From Ooceraea biroi (Eukaryota > Arthropoda > Insecta > Hymenoptera > Formicidae), in assembly GCF_003672135.1 (NCBI RefSeq), contig NC_039518.1, forward strand, positions 6,202,136-6,266,135: a DNA stretch of 64,000 nucleotides, in the 5' to 3' direction. Within the stretch, counting starts at the first letter, position 1. Every line of letters begins with the position of its first letter. Both the position numbers and the translations under genes were made by a program. The notes beneath the pieces are model-generated. The model saw only the letters and a list, made by a program, of their open reading frames with translations. It was not told the origin of the DNA and did not search any database. Positions 22,333 through 34,015 of this stretch are shown here, one piece after another.

Positions 22333-22884
22333 AGTTATATCTCCGTGTACGCGTGTCGTTCTAGAGAATCGACGTCAAGAGCCCAGCCAGCTTCGCCTCT
22401 CTTTCAAACGTGATTAAAGCAATTAATTTTGATTTATTTTCCCGAAGCAACGAGCGTCGCGATGAACACACGAAGCGTGTCAATCTCTGCAGCCACAAAT
22501 TACGCGCACGCGAGCTTCTTCACAGTGACAGAATCGCAAATCGGCGCGCGGTCTCGGAAGAAAGTGCGTGTCGTATTCCGCATGTGTGCGTGCACGAAGC
22601 CGAGCGTCACGCGTAAAAGAGCGCGGGGATCACAAACGGCATTTTTTTATCGAACGAACCTGAGTCGAAATTTAAGATCTACTATGAACCTCTTACATAG
22701 TCACTTGTGCCTCTAATAATGCTCCTTGGCCTACAAGTTCTATCTTGAATTTACTAACGCCTTCTTTTAGCCTTTATTCGATCTTGTTGTTCTATACAAT
22801 TTCTACTTTCGTCCTTACAACTCCTACCTCCTCTTTAGAATCTCTTTTGAACCTCTAAAGTGTATCCAAAAATTTTCTACAAGG
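22333..22884. other. Spacer, no gene recognised
   Basis: The first part is GC-rich. An AT-rich stretch from about 22670 has many CTA/TTC words. No gene recognised. Confidence 0.5.
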
Positions 22885-23045
22885 CGTGTTAATTTCTTGA
22901 AGTTCTTTTTTATCGAAGAGTTGAGGCCGCCTTTCCGCGATGCTGATTGGTTCTCTCGCTTGGCTCGAACTTCGTGTTGCGAATGTCAGAATGTCATAGT
23001 GACTGTCAGTGCGGTTATATTGATAAATTTGTGTTATTTATTTCA
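22885..23045 (+). repeat. Dispersed fragment related to the 60.7-64 kb satellite
   Basis: Matches 61208-61360: GTGTTAA-TTC-TGAAGTTCTTTTTTATCGAA at the start, then ACTTCGTGTTGCGAATGTCA, then CAGTGCGGTTATATTGA. The middle section differs. This is another module of the same satellite unit. Confidence 0.7.
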
Positions 23046-23331
23046 TCGTGTTTTATCGTTCATGGTAATTAACGCCCGAAGAAATAGCAGTCTCTTCGAT
23101 AATAAAGAGGTACCTCAATGCATTGGACGGCTTATAATGTAGCCCATTATAAATAAACGTTCATGTAAATACGTTTACGACACATATAAATAGCCATTTT
23201 TTAATAATCTATAATACTGCCACAATGAGATATTTTCAATGCGAATTCTTGAATTGTACAATGCAGTGATAATAACGTTTGGTAAGATTCAATACGAATA
23301 AGATATATTATATAAAGTTGTCTGTTTTGTG

Positions 23332-23512
23332 ATTCGGAGTTATTTAATATTCCATTATCATATTTAATATTAATTTGCTTATTATACATACTGTATATCT
23401 GCAGTTAAGTAAATTATATAATTAATATAATACATTGCTTATTGAAATTAAGATATACCTTAAATGCAAGTAAAGTAAATATGATAATGGAATATTAAAT
23501 AATTCTGAATAT
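23332..23512. repeat. AT-rich inverted repeat, possible small MITE
   Basis: The arm TTATTTAATATTCCATTATC and about 12 further bases at 23341-23366 recurs inverted at 23479-23506, about 110 bp apart. No target duplication or coding region was resolved. Confidence 0.45.
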
Positions 23513-25141
23513 TTATTTCCTAGAAATGTTTATAGTACAGGACCTGAAGATTTTATAGAGGTTCTAAGTAGATACTCTTTTGAGCTTTCACAACGGAGAA
23601 AGTGGCAATAAGTGACAGTTTGTAGTATCAAAGGACTTAATCACTTATATCTCGAGTACTGCATTGGTTCTCCAAATTGAATGAAACTTGCAGGTTTAAT
23701 GTAGGATAACAATTTCGACTCGGGAACGGAGCTTCTTGTGCATACTTGTACACGCGTTACTCTCGCATCACACGCAGAAGGCTATTTCGCGTAATAATCG
23801 GCGCGTATCTCTGTGCGTTGATGATAGTTGATGTATCAAGAGACGCAGCAGCGTCTCACGCCAAGTATATCTTTAGCAATATTAAAGATATTGAGTAGCG
23901 TACGTACGTGCGTGTATGTGTACGCGCGGCACACTATCGGCGCGCGAGATGATGATACTCTGATGATACTTTTGATACGCGGCGCGGTCAACGGAATTCT
24001 TGCGATGTTTAAATAAATATCAGAAAAGTTTTCAGCGCAGAACCGCAAGATCAAAGGACAACTTTTGATTGTGAAATACTGCCGAACCACACTACGACGT
24101 AGCCGAGGCCACAGCTCGTATCCACGCGTTGCGTTTCAGGCACACGTTCTTATCAGACCTCGTTAACTTTATCTCGTGAGGTTTACGCGAAACTTCCGGC
24201 ACGAAACATTCCGCGACACGTTCCGAGTCAAACTTCTCCCTATGCGAGCGTAAACCGTAACCGAGTTAGAGAGCGGCTTGGCGAACTCCGATCGAAAGCA
24301 CTTTCGATCTTCATCAGCTATGAATCTGTGAATCCTGTGAATTTCAAGCGGATTGCAGCACAGGAATCTCTAACAAAATCTCGCGCCCCAAAATTCCGCG
24401 GCGCTTCATCCCTCGGATCACATTTGACCCTCCCTTGGAATCCTGGAGGATTAAGGCGAGATCATGGTTTTCTCGGACGCGACGAGGCTAATCAACGGGC
24501 GTGAAAAAAGCGTGCGTGCACAGCAACCAGCACCGAGAGCGGAGTACGCGGGGCTCGTGCGATCCCACGGAGCCACGCGATGCTTCATGCCGCGTGCACG
24601 TGACCCCGCGACCCCGAAACCCAGCACTATTTTCCGCTGCCGGCGGGAGAGAATCCGGCATCCACGCTTGTGCTGCAGCACGCCGTCGCGTCGGCTCGCT
24701 GGACGGGGCACGGCAAGCACGACACGAAGCGGGGAGCGGGAGAGAGACCGAAGATTAATATTATCTCGCGTGCGCCGGGGATACGCGGGGATCGGTGGGA
24801 TTCTGCACATTGCCATGTACCAGCAGGCAATCTTGTCTTCCCTTCGGGAGAAGTCTCTCCTCTTTGTTGCTTCTGGTACGCGCGCCCGCGAGATGCGCCG
24901 GCGGTACAAATAATGCGAAATCATCGCGAGCGTCCACCACGGTACCCGGATGGAGGATGACGTTCGCCAAACAAGAGCAACCCGAAATCTCTCTCCCCCG
25001 TTCATTTTCTCCTTCGTGATACGTGGATACGAAGGCTCATAGATACCGGAGTGACATGTGTATGTATCATCACACGAGACGAGAGAAAAAGAAGAGAGGA
25101 CGTTGCTTTTCGCGATGATCGATCCGCGTGCACTGCATCCC
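23513..25141. other. Spacer; overlapping long frames at 24451-25019 not called
   Basis: The 184-codon minus frame and 149-codon plus frame near 24.5-25.0 kb overlap fully. Both are Arg-rich and lack any family motif; the region is GC-rich and stop-poor. Nothing else recognised. Confidence 0.5.
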
Positions 25142-25145
25142 TTAA

Positions 25146-25857
25146 GGGGGGAGCCTGCTTTAGAACGTTGAAAATAAGGTATAATTTTACGAATTTTTTT
25201 AGAGAACTATACAGCGGATCATTATAAAACTTTGATGCATTTATTAGTACATGTTTAAACATAAAAAAATTATTTTTTGATTTGAATATATCGCCTGTAG
25301 AGGTCGTCCTGGAGGCATCTTAGTGCAGCCGGCATTGTAAATTGGTGAGCATTCTCCTGCCTCCAAATTTCATCCAAACTGAAAAATTGAAATATTTTCT
25401 CGTTATTTATGAATTCCCATCGTCGATGAACCTTTATTATTCATAAAAACATTAAGTTAAACAATTACTTTTGCATGCAAAAGTTCAACAACTTTGCCTA
25501 AAAATCGTACTTTTGTGTTCTAAGCTCCACCATTTTGGCACTTTTCAACTTTTTTCTTCTCTTTTTGGTTCATCGACGATGGGAATTCATAAATAACGAG
25601 AACATATTTCAATTTTTCAATTTAGACGAAATTTGGAGGCAGGAGAATGCTCACCAATTTGCAATACCGGCGACGCGGCTGCACTAAGATTTCTCCAGGA
25701 CGACTTCTACAAGCGATATATTCAAATCAAAAAATAATTTTTTTTATCTTTAAACATGTACTAATAAATGGATCGAAGTTTTATAATGATCCGCTGTATA
25801 GTTTCTCCAAAAACAATTCGTAAATTATATCTTATTTTCAGCGTTCTAAAGGGGGCT
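25146..25857. mobile_element. TTAA-type foldback MITE, copy A
   Basis: Starts GGGGGGAGCCTGCTTTAGAA after TTAA (25142-25145). The two arms of about 250 bp are inverted around 25500. The right tip is decayed (TTCTAAAGGGGGCTC), and no right TTAA remains. It is the same element as 38088-38804. TTAA duplications fit piggyBac- or Kolobok-type elements. Non-coding. Confidence 0.75.
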
Positions 25858-26056
25858 CTACCGTCCCGTGCGAGTAATTCATTCCGGAACAATGTATTAG
25901 GAGTGTGATTTAGTTTTGAGGGTTTTGCAACAGATGGCTGTAGTGTCAGTTTGTTTCCGATAACTGTTGTTTCTTACAGTGTTGACAGTATCCATGACAT
26001 TTTAGTAGCATTATAGCAATAGATGCAATAACAGTCGTGTTTATATCATCGTAAAA

Positions 26057-27023
26057 ATGCAACTTCCGAAACAGCATTTTCGACATGCGTTACTTTTGTT
26101 TTTTAATCAAAAGAAAACTGCGGCTAACGGTTATAGAATTCTTGTGGAAACTTATGGTGATTCTGCCCCATCAATTAAGACGTGTGAAGGACAAAGAACG
26201 CTCGGGACAACCAAGAAAGCTTGAAAATGCAGATTTGCGAGCATTATTGGACGAAAATCCAACACGATCCACTTCAGAACTTGCCAGAGCATTAAATGTT
26301 GATCGTGCAACAGTTGCCAAGCATTTACATGAAATGGGAAAAATTCAGAAAGAAGGGAAATGGGTTCGACATCAATTATCGGAAAGTGCCATTTGAACAT
26401 TTGCATTTCGTTGATCGCCAGACAAAAAAAGAAGAGTCTTTTGTCTCGGATTGTTACTGGGGATGAAAAGTGGATCTATTTTGATAATCCAAAACGCAGA
26501 AAATCATGGGTGGATCCAGGCAAACCATCAACATCCACTCCGAGACGCAATATTCACGGTTCAAAAGTAATGCTCTGTATTTGGTGGGATAGTGTACTAT
26601 AAGCTGTTAAATCCGCATGAGACTGTCACGGCTGATCGTTATCGACACCAATTGTACAAGTTGAAGCAAGCATTGGACGAAAAACGACCACCAATTGCGA
26701 GTAAACGACGGAAAGTGATTCTTCTTCGTGACAACGCTCGACCTCACGTTGCGTTGTCAGTGAAACAAACACTATTAGAGCTCGAATGGCAAGTCTTACC
26801 GCACCCCGCGTATTCTTCGGACATTGCTCCATGCGATTATTATTTGTTCCGGTGGATGCAACACGCTTTAGAGGATACACACTTTGATAATTTGGAAGAA
26901 GTGCGAAAATTCGTCGACGAATGGATCAACTGAAAAGAAGAGTCATTTTATCGTGGTGGAATCGATCTCTTGCCAGAAAGATGGGAAAAAGTTGTAGAAA
27001 ACGAAGGAAAATATTTTGATGAA
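26057..27023 (+). pseudogene. Mariner M1 transposase pseudogene, copy 2a
   Basis: Complete-ended copy. From ATG 26057 the N-terminal frame runs to the shared internal deletion. The middle part is readable in 26085-26396 and 26360-26602 and the catalytic C-terminal part in 26592-26933, ending at the shared TGA after DEWIN. Blocks GDEKWI, RDNARPH and SDIAPCDYYLF are visible. Confidence 0.85.
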
Positions 27024-27255
27024 GGTATTCATTCATTATCATATTTAAATACACGCGTTTTTGAGCAAAAAACCCTCAAAACTAAATAACACCCCTAATA
27101 GTTTTGAGGGTTTTGCAACAGATGGCTGTAGTGTCAGTTTGTTCCAATAGCTGTTTCCGATAACTGTTCTTTCTTACAGTGTTGACATTATCCATGACAT
27201 TTAGTAGCATTATAACAATAGATGCAATAACAGTCGTGTTTATATCATCGTAAAA

Positions 27256-28222
27256 ATGCAACTTCCGAAACAGCATTTTCGACATGCGTTGCTTTTGTTT
27301 TTTAATCAAAAGAAAACTGCGGCTAACGGTTATAGAATTCTTGTGGAAACTTATGGTGATTCTGCCCCATCAATTAAGACGTGTGAAGGACAAAGAACGC
27401 TCGGGACAACCAAGAAAGCTTGAAAATGCAGATTTGCAAGCATTATTGCACGAAAATCCAACACGATCCACTTCAGAACTTGCCAGAGCATTAAATGTTG
27501 ATCGTACAACAGTTACGAAACATTTACATGAAATGGGAAAAATTCAGAAAGAAGGGAAATGGGTTCGACATCAATTATCGGAAAGTGCCATTTGAACATT
27601 TGCATTTCGTTGATCGCCAGGCAAAAAAAGAAGAGTCTTTTTTCTCGGATTGTTACTGGGGATGAAAAGTGGATCTATTTTGATAATCCGAAACGCAGAA
27701 AATCATGGGTGGTTCCAGGCGAACCATCAACATCCACTCCGAGACGCAATATTCACGGTTCAAAAGTAATGCTCTGTATTTGGTGGGATAGTGTACTATA
27801 AGCTGTTAAATCCGCATGAGACTGTCACGGCTGATGGTTATCGACACCAATTGTACAAGTTGAAGCAAGCATTGGACGAAAAACGACCACCAATTGCGAG
27901 TAAACGACGGAAAGTGATTCTTCTTCGTGACAACGCTCGACCTCGCGTTGCGTTGTCAGTGAAACAAACACTATTAGAGCTCGAATGGCAAGTCTTACCG
28001 CACCCCGCGTATTCTTCGGACATTGCTCCATGCGATTATTATTTGTTCCGGTGGATGCAACACGCTTTAGAGGATACACACTTTGATAATTTGGAAGAAG
28101 TGCGAAAATTCGTCGACGAATGGATCAACTGAAAAGAAGAGTCATTTTATCGTGGTGGAATCCATCTCTTGCCAGAAAGATGGGAAAAAGTTATAGAAAA
28201 CGAAGGAAAATATTTTGATGAA
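27256..28222 (+). pseudogene. Mariner M1 transposase pseudogene, copy 2b
   Basis: 5'-truncated partner of copy 2a. It has the same four shared lesions and the SSDIAP variant of the third catalytic block, showing that 2a and 2b are closest to each other. Confidence 0.85.
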
Positions 28223-28301
28223 GGTATTCATTCATTATCATATTTAAATACATGCGTTTTTGAGCAAAAAAAACCCTCAAAACTAAATCACACCCCTAAT
28301 A

Positions 28302-29704
28302 ACTGCGCGAAGCCGGCGATTTAACTCGCGGACGTATTATAATTACACGCGCGCGGCCACCGGATTATGCGTAGGGCAGCAGTCCGTAATCCCCTCGAAA
28401 AGAATGCAGATCTATGGGCTTATGATGGAGAAGCGACTCTAGCAAGGCTACCGTTTCCACGAACGGCCCGAGGGTATCATCATCGCCGACCTACACATCA
28501 CGAAATCGTGACCGCTGGTCCTCCCATGCCACCGAGACTGAGACAGAGGGAGAAGGATAGAGAAAGCGAAACGTCATCGTAATTTTAATCCGATGATTAT
28601 ACAGATCCGGTTCTCTCTCTTTTTGATATGTATCTCGCGACTGGTCTCGAGACACGTGTCTAGAGACGCGCCATCGCGCGTTGGTCGAAGAACTCGTATT
28701 TTTCATGGTGCATGGGATGTCTCGTGTTGCGTCCACACGTGTATAACGTGTCGTGTGACTTGTACATTACGTAATCAATCAATCCCACGTTCCATCGCGT
28801 TGCATGAATTTTGCAAATCGCACGAGGCTAGGCGCGGATCAGAAAAATCATTATCTGCATACATATCTCGTAATCGGTGGTAATTTCACATGCACGCAAT
28901 TATCGCGAGGTATGCAAACACGCAGAAGAAACGTGAACGCGATATGATTTATCTCGCGCGCTGCTGCGGAATGGTACCGTCGCGAAAAACGCGTCGATCC
29001 GCACGCGCGAACGATCCGTACGGACGCACGGGAGGGTGGAAACGATCGGCAAAAAAACAAACGATCGGCTCGAGTTATTTATTGCGGCTTTCGGACGCGA
29101 GACCCAAAGCTGAAACATAGAGAGAAGTATCCCGGACCGGAAGATATCTTATCTGAGACACACGCACACGAGGAACGCTATACTTGCATCCTCGCCGTGG
29201 GCCCGATACGGCCGGCGATAAGGCGACGTCTAGTATCTGATGCTCGTGCAGAAACAAAGGCAGCAGGGAAGGAAGAGGTTTCTCGGCGCGCGTTCCTCCT
29301 CCCGAGCCCCGGCCGCTCGGTCCGTGATAACGAGGATCGATCTCGTTGCTACATCGATTTATATCGGAAGGCCGATGCCTCGTGGTGGCCGGAAGCGCGA
29401 AAAATCCGCGGACACGCGAACCGTGCATCACTGCATCGCTATCGTGCGCGGAGACGCGCACGAGGTGATGCTCGGGAGACCACCGAGGCAGATCCACCAG
29501 ATGATTTTCGTATAGTGGTGATTGGAGGAGTTTGTAGATGCTGTGGCGGGTGCGATTCGCGGCGACGCATTCCGAGAGACGCCGCTCGATCATAGATCCT
29601 GAGTGCAGTTTGCCGGATAACGATCTGCGGCACTGCATGCGAGGTCTCGCATCGATATCCATCTGAGGAGGGCAACGCGGAATGATAATATCGACACGCG
29701 ATGA
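28302..29704. other. GC-rich spacer
   Basis: Long overlapping frames (29075-29662 minus, 29197-29595 plus) are Arg-rich and without motifs. No gene called. Confidence 0.5.
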
Positions 29705-29896
29705 TATTGGGTCATTAAGTATGAAACTTTACAAATGTAAAAGCGCCATCTTTAACATTTGTTATCTCAAATTTGGCGCCAGACGTCAGTATCAGGTTAG
29801 GTTAGTGTGATAGATGTATGTTCGCTCTTCAAATGTCATATTTGTTTGTTCAAATATCTTCATTAGTTTTATTGGTGGATTCTTTTTTATAGAACT

Positions 29897-30915
29897 ATGG
29901 AAAAGTCCAAAATTCGTGTGATTTATGAATATGAGTTCCGCCGTGGAACCACAGTGTCGGAGACAGCTCGTAATATTAACGCTGTATTTGGTGAAGGTTC
30001 AACTACTAAAGCAACGGTGGGCAATTGGTTCAAAAACTTCAGAGATGGAGATTTCAGCCTCGCTAATGAGCCACGTGGAAGACCAAAGACGAAGGTGGAT
30101 AATGATCACTTGAGAGCCGTAGTAGAGTCCGATCCATCTCAAAGTACACGTGAATTGGCATCGATATTCAATGTTTCCATACCCACCATATTGTTCATTT
30201 AGCTGCAATTGGTAAGATAAAGAAGTTGGACAAATGGGTCCCGCACGAATTGACCGATGCGCAGCAGGCGCAACGTCTAGAGGCTTCACTTTCTTTGCTT
30301 TCCCGTCACAAAAATGAATCTTTTTTTAATCGAATTGTGACCTGCGATGAAAAGTGGATACTCTACGACAATCGTAAACGCTCACATCAGTGGTTGAACG
30401 CTGATGAACCACCGAGACATCACGCGAAACCCAACATTACACAGAAGAAGCTTATGGTGACTGTTTGGTGGTCCAGGTCAGGTGTTATCTACTACAACTT
30501 TATGAAACCTGGTACATCGATAACGGCTGAAGTATATTGCAAGCAACTGGACGAAATGATGCAACAACTTGCTATTAAACAACCGAAATTGGTCAATCGG
30601 TCAATGTCAATCCTGTTGCATGATAATGCTCAACCACACACTGCACGACTGACCGTGGCAAAGCTACAGGAGTTGGAATTGGAAACTCTCCGTCATCCAC
30701 CATATTCACCAGATCTATCAACTACCGACTATCACTTCTTCCGGAATTTGGAGAACTTCTTGGTGGGAAAATTGTTCAATTCTCAACAGGCAGTCGAAAC
30801 AGCCTTCCGCGACTTCATCGATTCCCGTACTCCTGGCTTCTATAGTAGAGGCATAGACCAACTACCACTAAAATGGCAGAAGTGTGTAGATAACATGGGC
30901 GCATACTTCGATTGA
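29897..30915 (+). pseudogene. Mariner M3 transposase, first copy, one-base frameshift
   Basis: ATG 29897 opens MEKSKIRVIYEYEFRRG. The HTH half is open to 30202, where a missing G in ATATTG(G)TTCATTTAGC shifts the frame. The second half runs from about 30226 to 30915 with CDEKW, HDNAQPH and SPDLSTTDYHFF and ends GAYFD. The span of 1019 nt is one base short of 340 codons. WVPHEL, HHAKPNI and YYNF(M)KPG resemble the cecropia-type (Hsmar1-like) mariners. The second copy retains the missing base, so the deletion followed dimer formation. Confidence 0.85.
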
Positions 30916-30982
30916 AAATAAATCATGTCCATGTGCCAAACAATGCAAAAGTTTATGTTCTATTTGTAAAGTTTTATACTTA

Positions 30983-31948
30983 ATGACCCAATATGAATAT
31001 GAGTTCCGCCGTGGAACCACAGGGTCGGAGACAGCTCGTAATATCAACGCTGTATTTGGTGAAGGTTCAACTACTAAAGCAACGGTGGGCAATTGGTTCA
31101 AAAACTTCAGAGATGGAGATTTCAGCCTCGCTAATGAGCCACGTGGAAGACCAAAGACGAAGGTGGATAATGATCACTTGAGAGCCGTAGTAGAGTCCGA
31201 TCCATCTCAAAGTACACGTGAATTGGCATCGATATTCAATGTTTCCATACCCACCATATTGGTTCATTTAGCTGCAATTGGTAAGATAAAGAAGTTGGAC
31301 AAATGGGTCCCGCACGAATTGACCGATGCGCAGCAGGCGCAACGTCTAGAGGCTTCCCTTTCTTTGCTTTCCCGTCACAAAAATGAATCTTTTTTTAATC
31401 GAATTGTGACCTGCGATGAAAAGTGGGTACTCTACGACAATCGTAAACGCTCACATCAGTGGTTGAACGCTGATGAACCACCGAGACATCACGCGAAACC
31501 CAACATTACACAGAAGAAGCTTATGGTGACTGTTTGGTGGTCCAGGTCAGGTGTTATCTACTACAACTTTATGAAACCTCGTACATCGATAACGACTGAA
31601 GTATATTGCAAGCAACTGGACGAAATGATGCAACAACTTGCTATTAAACAACCGAAATTGGTCAATCGGTCAATGCCAATCCTGTTGCATGATAATGCTC
31701 GACCGCACACTGCACGACTGACCGTGGCAAAGCTACGGGAGTTGGAATTGGAAACTCTCCGTCATCCACCATATTCACCAGATCTATCACCTACCGACTA
31801 TCACTTCTTCCGGAATTTGGAGAACTTCTTGGTGGGAAAATTGTTCAATTCTCAACAGGCAGTCGAAACAGCCTTCCGCGACTTCATCGATTCCCGTACT
31901 CCTGGCTTCTATAGTAGAGGCATAGACCAACTACCACTAAAATGGTAG
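30983..31948 (+). CDS. Mariner M3 transposase, 321-residue open frame with a start codon donated by the neighbour's terminal repeat
   Basis: The first ATG, 30983, lies in the 3' terminal repeat of the first copy (ATGACCCAA). It reads across the junction TA into the second copy as MTQYEYEFRRG, replacing about ten native N-terminal residues. HTH region about residues 15-100, WVPHEL 108-113, then catalytic D145 (CDEKW), D237 (HDNARPH) and D272 (SPDLSPTDYHFF), the DD34D spacing. A CAG to TAG change ends the protein after LPLKW, about 12 residues early. Any promoter would have to lie in the upstream copy. Full catalytic core, but activity is uncertain given both altered ends. Confidence 0.8.
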   Translation: MTQYEYEFRRGTTGSETARNINAVFGEGSTTKATVGNWFKNFRDGDFSLANEPRGRPKTKVDNDHLRAVVESDPSQSTRELASIFNVSIPTILVHLAAIGKIKKLDKWVPHELTDAQQAQRLEASLSLLSRHKNESFFNRIVTCDEKWVLYDNRKRSHQWLNADEPPRHHAKPNITQKKLMVTVWWSRSGVIYYNFMKPRTSITTEVYCKQLDEMMQQLAIKQPKLVNRSMPILLHDNARPHTARLTVAKLRELELETLRHPPYSPDLSPTDYHFFRNLENFLVGKLFNSQQAVETAFRDFIDSRTPGFYSRGIDQLPLKW

Positions 31949-32062
31949 AAGTGTGTAGATAACATGGGCGTATACTTCGATTGAAAATAAATCATGTCCA
32001 TGTGCCAAAAAATGCAAAAGTTTATGTTCTGTTTGTAAAGTTTCATACTTAATGACCCAATA

Positions 32063-32878
32063 TTATCAAACCGCACACACGCTTTCGCGGCGATTTTATT
32101 ATCGGACGCATTAACGCAGAAAGAACACGGCGCCTTTGAACGGTCACAGCAATGCAATCGAGAAAGCGAGTCGACGACTCAAAAAACCTGATTACTCGTA
32201 GAATCAAGGAAATGAAACTCGCGGAGCTATGTACGTTTCCTGCCGAGGTTCCGGGCGGCGGATGTGTACAAGCACGAGCGGAGAAGCGAGACACGGATGC
32301 AGATTCGCGCGTAAAACTCGAACCTTGGCCGGTGCCCAGCCATTTCCGAGAGGATCACCCTCGATTTGCAGGCGTGCTCGCGCGCAGCTATCATCAGGGA
32401 ATTTCCCAGCAGCCGCCAGCTCGGCGAATCGCCACCCGATACGGTCGATGGTGCGAATCAGTAGTCGAACGCCGCCTCGGTGCATACCTCGGTCGGTACA
32501 TTAACCCCGGGGGGAAAGAGGGGCGATAAATTAGGCGAGCCTTATCGGCGATCGTTTTGCGCTCGAGTATAACGCTCCTCGCCCAGAAGCTCCCTCGGAT
32601 GCATCCTTCTCGCACTCGAGATGCATTCGAGAGGCATCTCATTGGCAGGGAGAGACGAGCCGTACCTAACTTCTCTCTTTCTCTCTCTCTGTCTCTCCTT
32701 TCCTTCCTCGCGAGAGAAAGAGAGAAGGAGAGAGCTCGCGCGCACTTGCACGCGGGGGTTTGGTTTTGTTTGACGCATAAAAAACAGACATATTGGTTTT
32801 ACGTTCCCTTATTTACGAGACCATAAACCTTCTGCCCTCTCTCCCCGCCGGCCGCGATCCGCCAAGTGCAACAACGCG
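32063..32878. other. GC-rich spacer with CT-rich tract
   Basis: A (CT)n-type tract lies at about 32670-32700. Chance frames on both strands; no gene recognised. Confidence 0.5.
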
Positions 32879-32883
32879 CGTCG

Positions 32884-34010
32884 CACAGTGGGGAATTTTA
32901 TCAAGAAGCTGGTCAAAAATCGCAAAATGAAGTTTCGAGTTAGGGTCTATTATCCTTGAGAATCGATAAAGGACTGTTCCCTGGATAGAATCCCGTTGCC
33001 CTTAGTCCCCTACTATTTTAAGTCGAACAGGTATGTCAGTTTAAAGTAGGCCTTTATGGGCGACACACGTTTCTCACGCATTGCGTGAATATTTTCATTG
33101 AACTTTGAGTGTTAATAACTTTGTAAATAAAAGTGATAATCAAGTTCTGCAAAATGGATGCTCTTCCTGGAGGATTGTAGAAGATTTTTCTTATTTACAT
33201 TTTTGAAATAACGCTTGTCGTGTTTGTTTTACGACACATAACGATAGTTCGACAAAGTTTATATTTTCCTTAATTAATATTTACTTCGTGTAGACTTTAG
33301 TTGCAGATCCCACTAGATCCCGCGTTCTTTTCTTTTTCATCTTGTAGTCTATACTATTAGCAACTAACATTCACAATAATTAGCTGCTACGATAGTATCA
33401 TGCTACGATAGATCCGCAGATATGCTACTCTTGTTGTAAGGTTATTTTACAACCACCTTATTACTTTTCTCGATATATCTCGAAAAGTATTCGAAATATC
33501 AAAAAATGTTTTATACGAAAGATTCATGGTAAAAACGCCCATATTTAATGAAGCTAATAAAATTTTTGAAAAATAATTGTTTACATAAATTTTTGAAACA
33601 ATTGTTTAAAAAAATTATTTTAAAAAATTTTTATTGATGTCATTAAATAGAGACATTTGTACCATGAAATTTTTGTATAAAACATTTTGTAACATTTTGT
33701 ATTTTTTTGTTTTTATTTTTTTAAACTTATAAAAATAAACTCTACCCTGTACGATTATTAAGTCTAACATTATTTTTCCAGACATTCTCGAATCTGATTC
33801 GTAATCGGCAACCCCAAAACATTCTTTGATATCGATATTGATGAGTATTTCATGGTTCGCTACACTATATTAAAACCGCCATTTTGTTTTTGCAAATTTA
33901 CATATTGGATTCGTGATCAGCAACCTCGAAAACATAAGTCTACCAAGTTTTGTGCAAATCTGATAATTCCTCGGCTTATGGCCACGTTTCAGCGAAAATT
34001 CCCCACTGTG
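32884..34010. mobile_element. Transib-type non-autonomous element 1, CGTCG target duplication
   Basis: The ends are CACAGTGGGGAATTTT and its inverse, and CGTCG flanks both sides (32879-32883, 34011-34015). CACAGTG matches the Transib terminal heptamer and the V(D)J recombination-signal heptamer. A 22-bp gap is followed by TCAAAAATC on the left and CCATAAGCC on the right, matching the RSS nonamer ACAAAAACC at 7 and 6 of 9 positions. The interior is AT-rich, contains its own inverted repeat (33509-33685), and has no transposase. Confidence 0.75.
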
Positions 34011-34015
34011 CGTCG

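Larger units (their letters stand above)
25897..28299 (+). mobile_element. Mariner M1 head-to-tail dimer (array 2)
   Basis: The complete first copy is 25897-27098. The second, 27101-28299, starts at GTTTTGAGGG and so lacks the outer 14 nt of the 5' terminus. The TA at 27099-27100 is the junction. TA flanks the whole dimer (25895-25896, 28300-28301). Orientation is opposite to arrays 1 and 3, and the flanks are unrelated to theirs. Confidence 0.9.
29707..32060 (+). mobile_element. Mariner M3 head-to-tail dimer
   Basis: The complete copy 29707-30991 is followed, after TA 30992-30993, by a copy 30994-32060 that begins at TGAATATGAG inside the coding region. It thus lacks 217 nt (the counterpart of 29707-29923). 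Terminal repeats start TTGGGTCATTAAGTATGAAA and are about 28 bp. TA flanks the dimer (29705-29706, 32061-32062). This is the same arrangement as M1 and M2 in an unrelated family. Confidence 0.9.

Noticed and set aside
24451..25019. Long overlapping open frames (184 and 149 codons)
   Set aside because: Both strands are open at once, Arg/Ala-rich and without motifs; expected in GC-rich stop-poor DNA.
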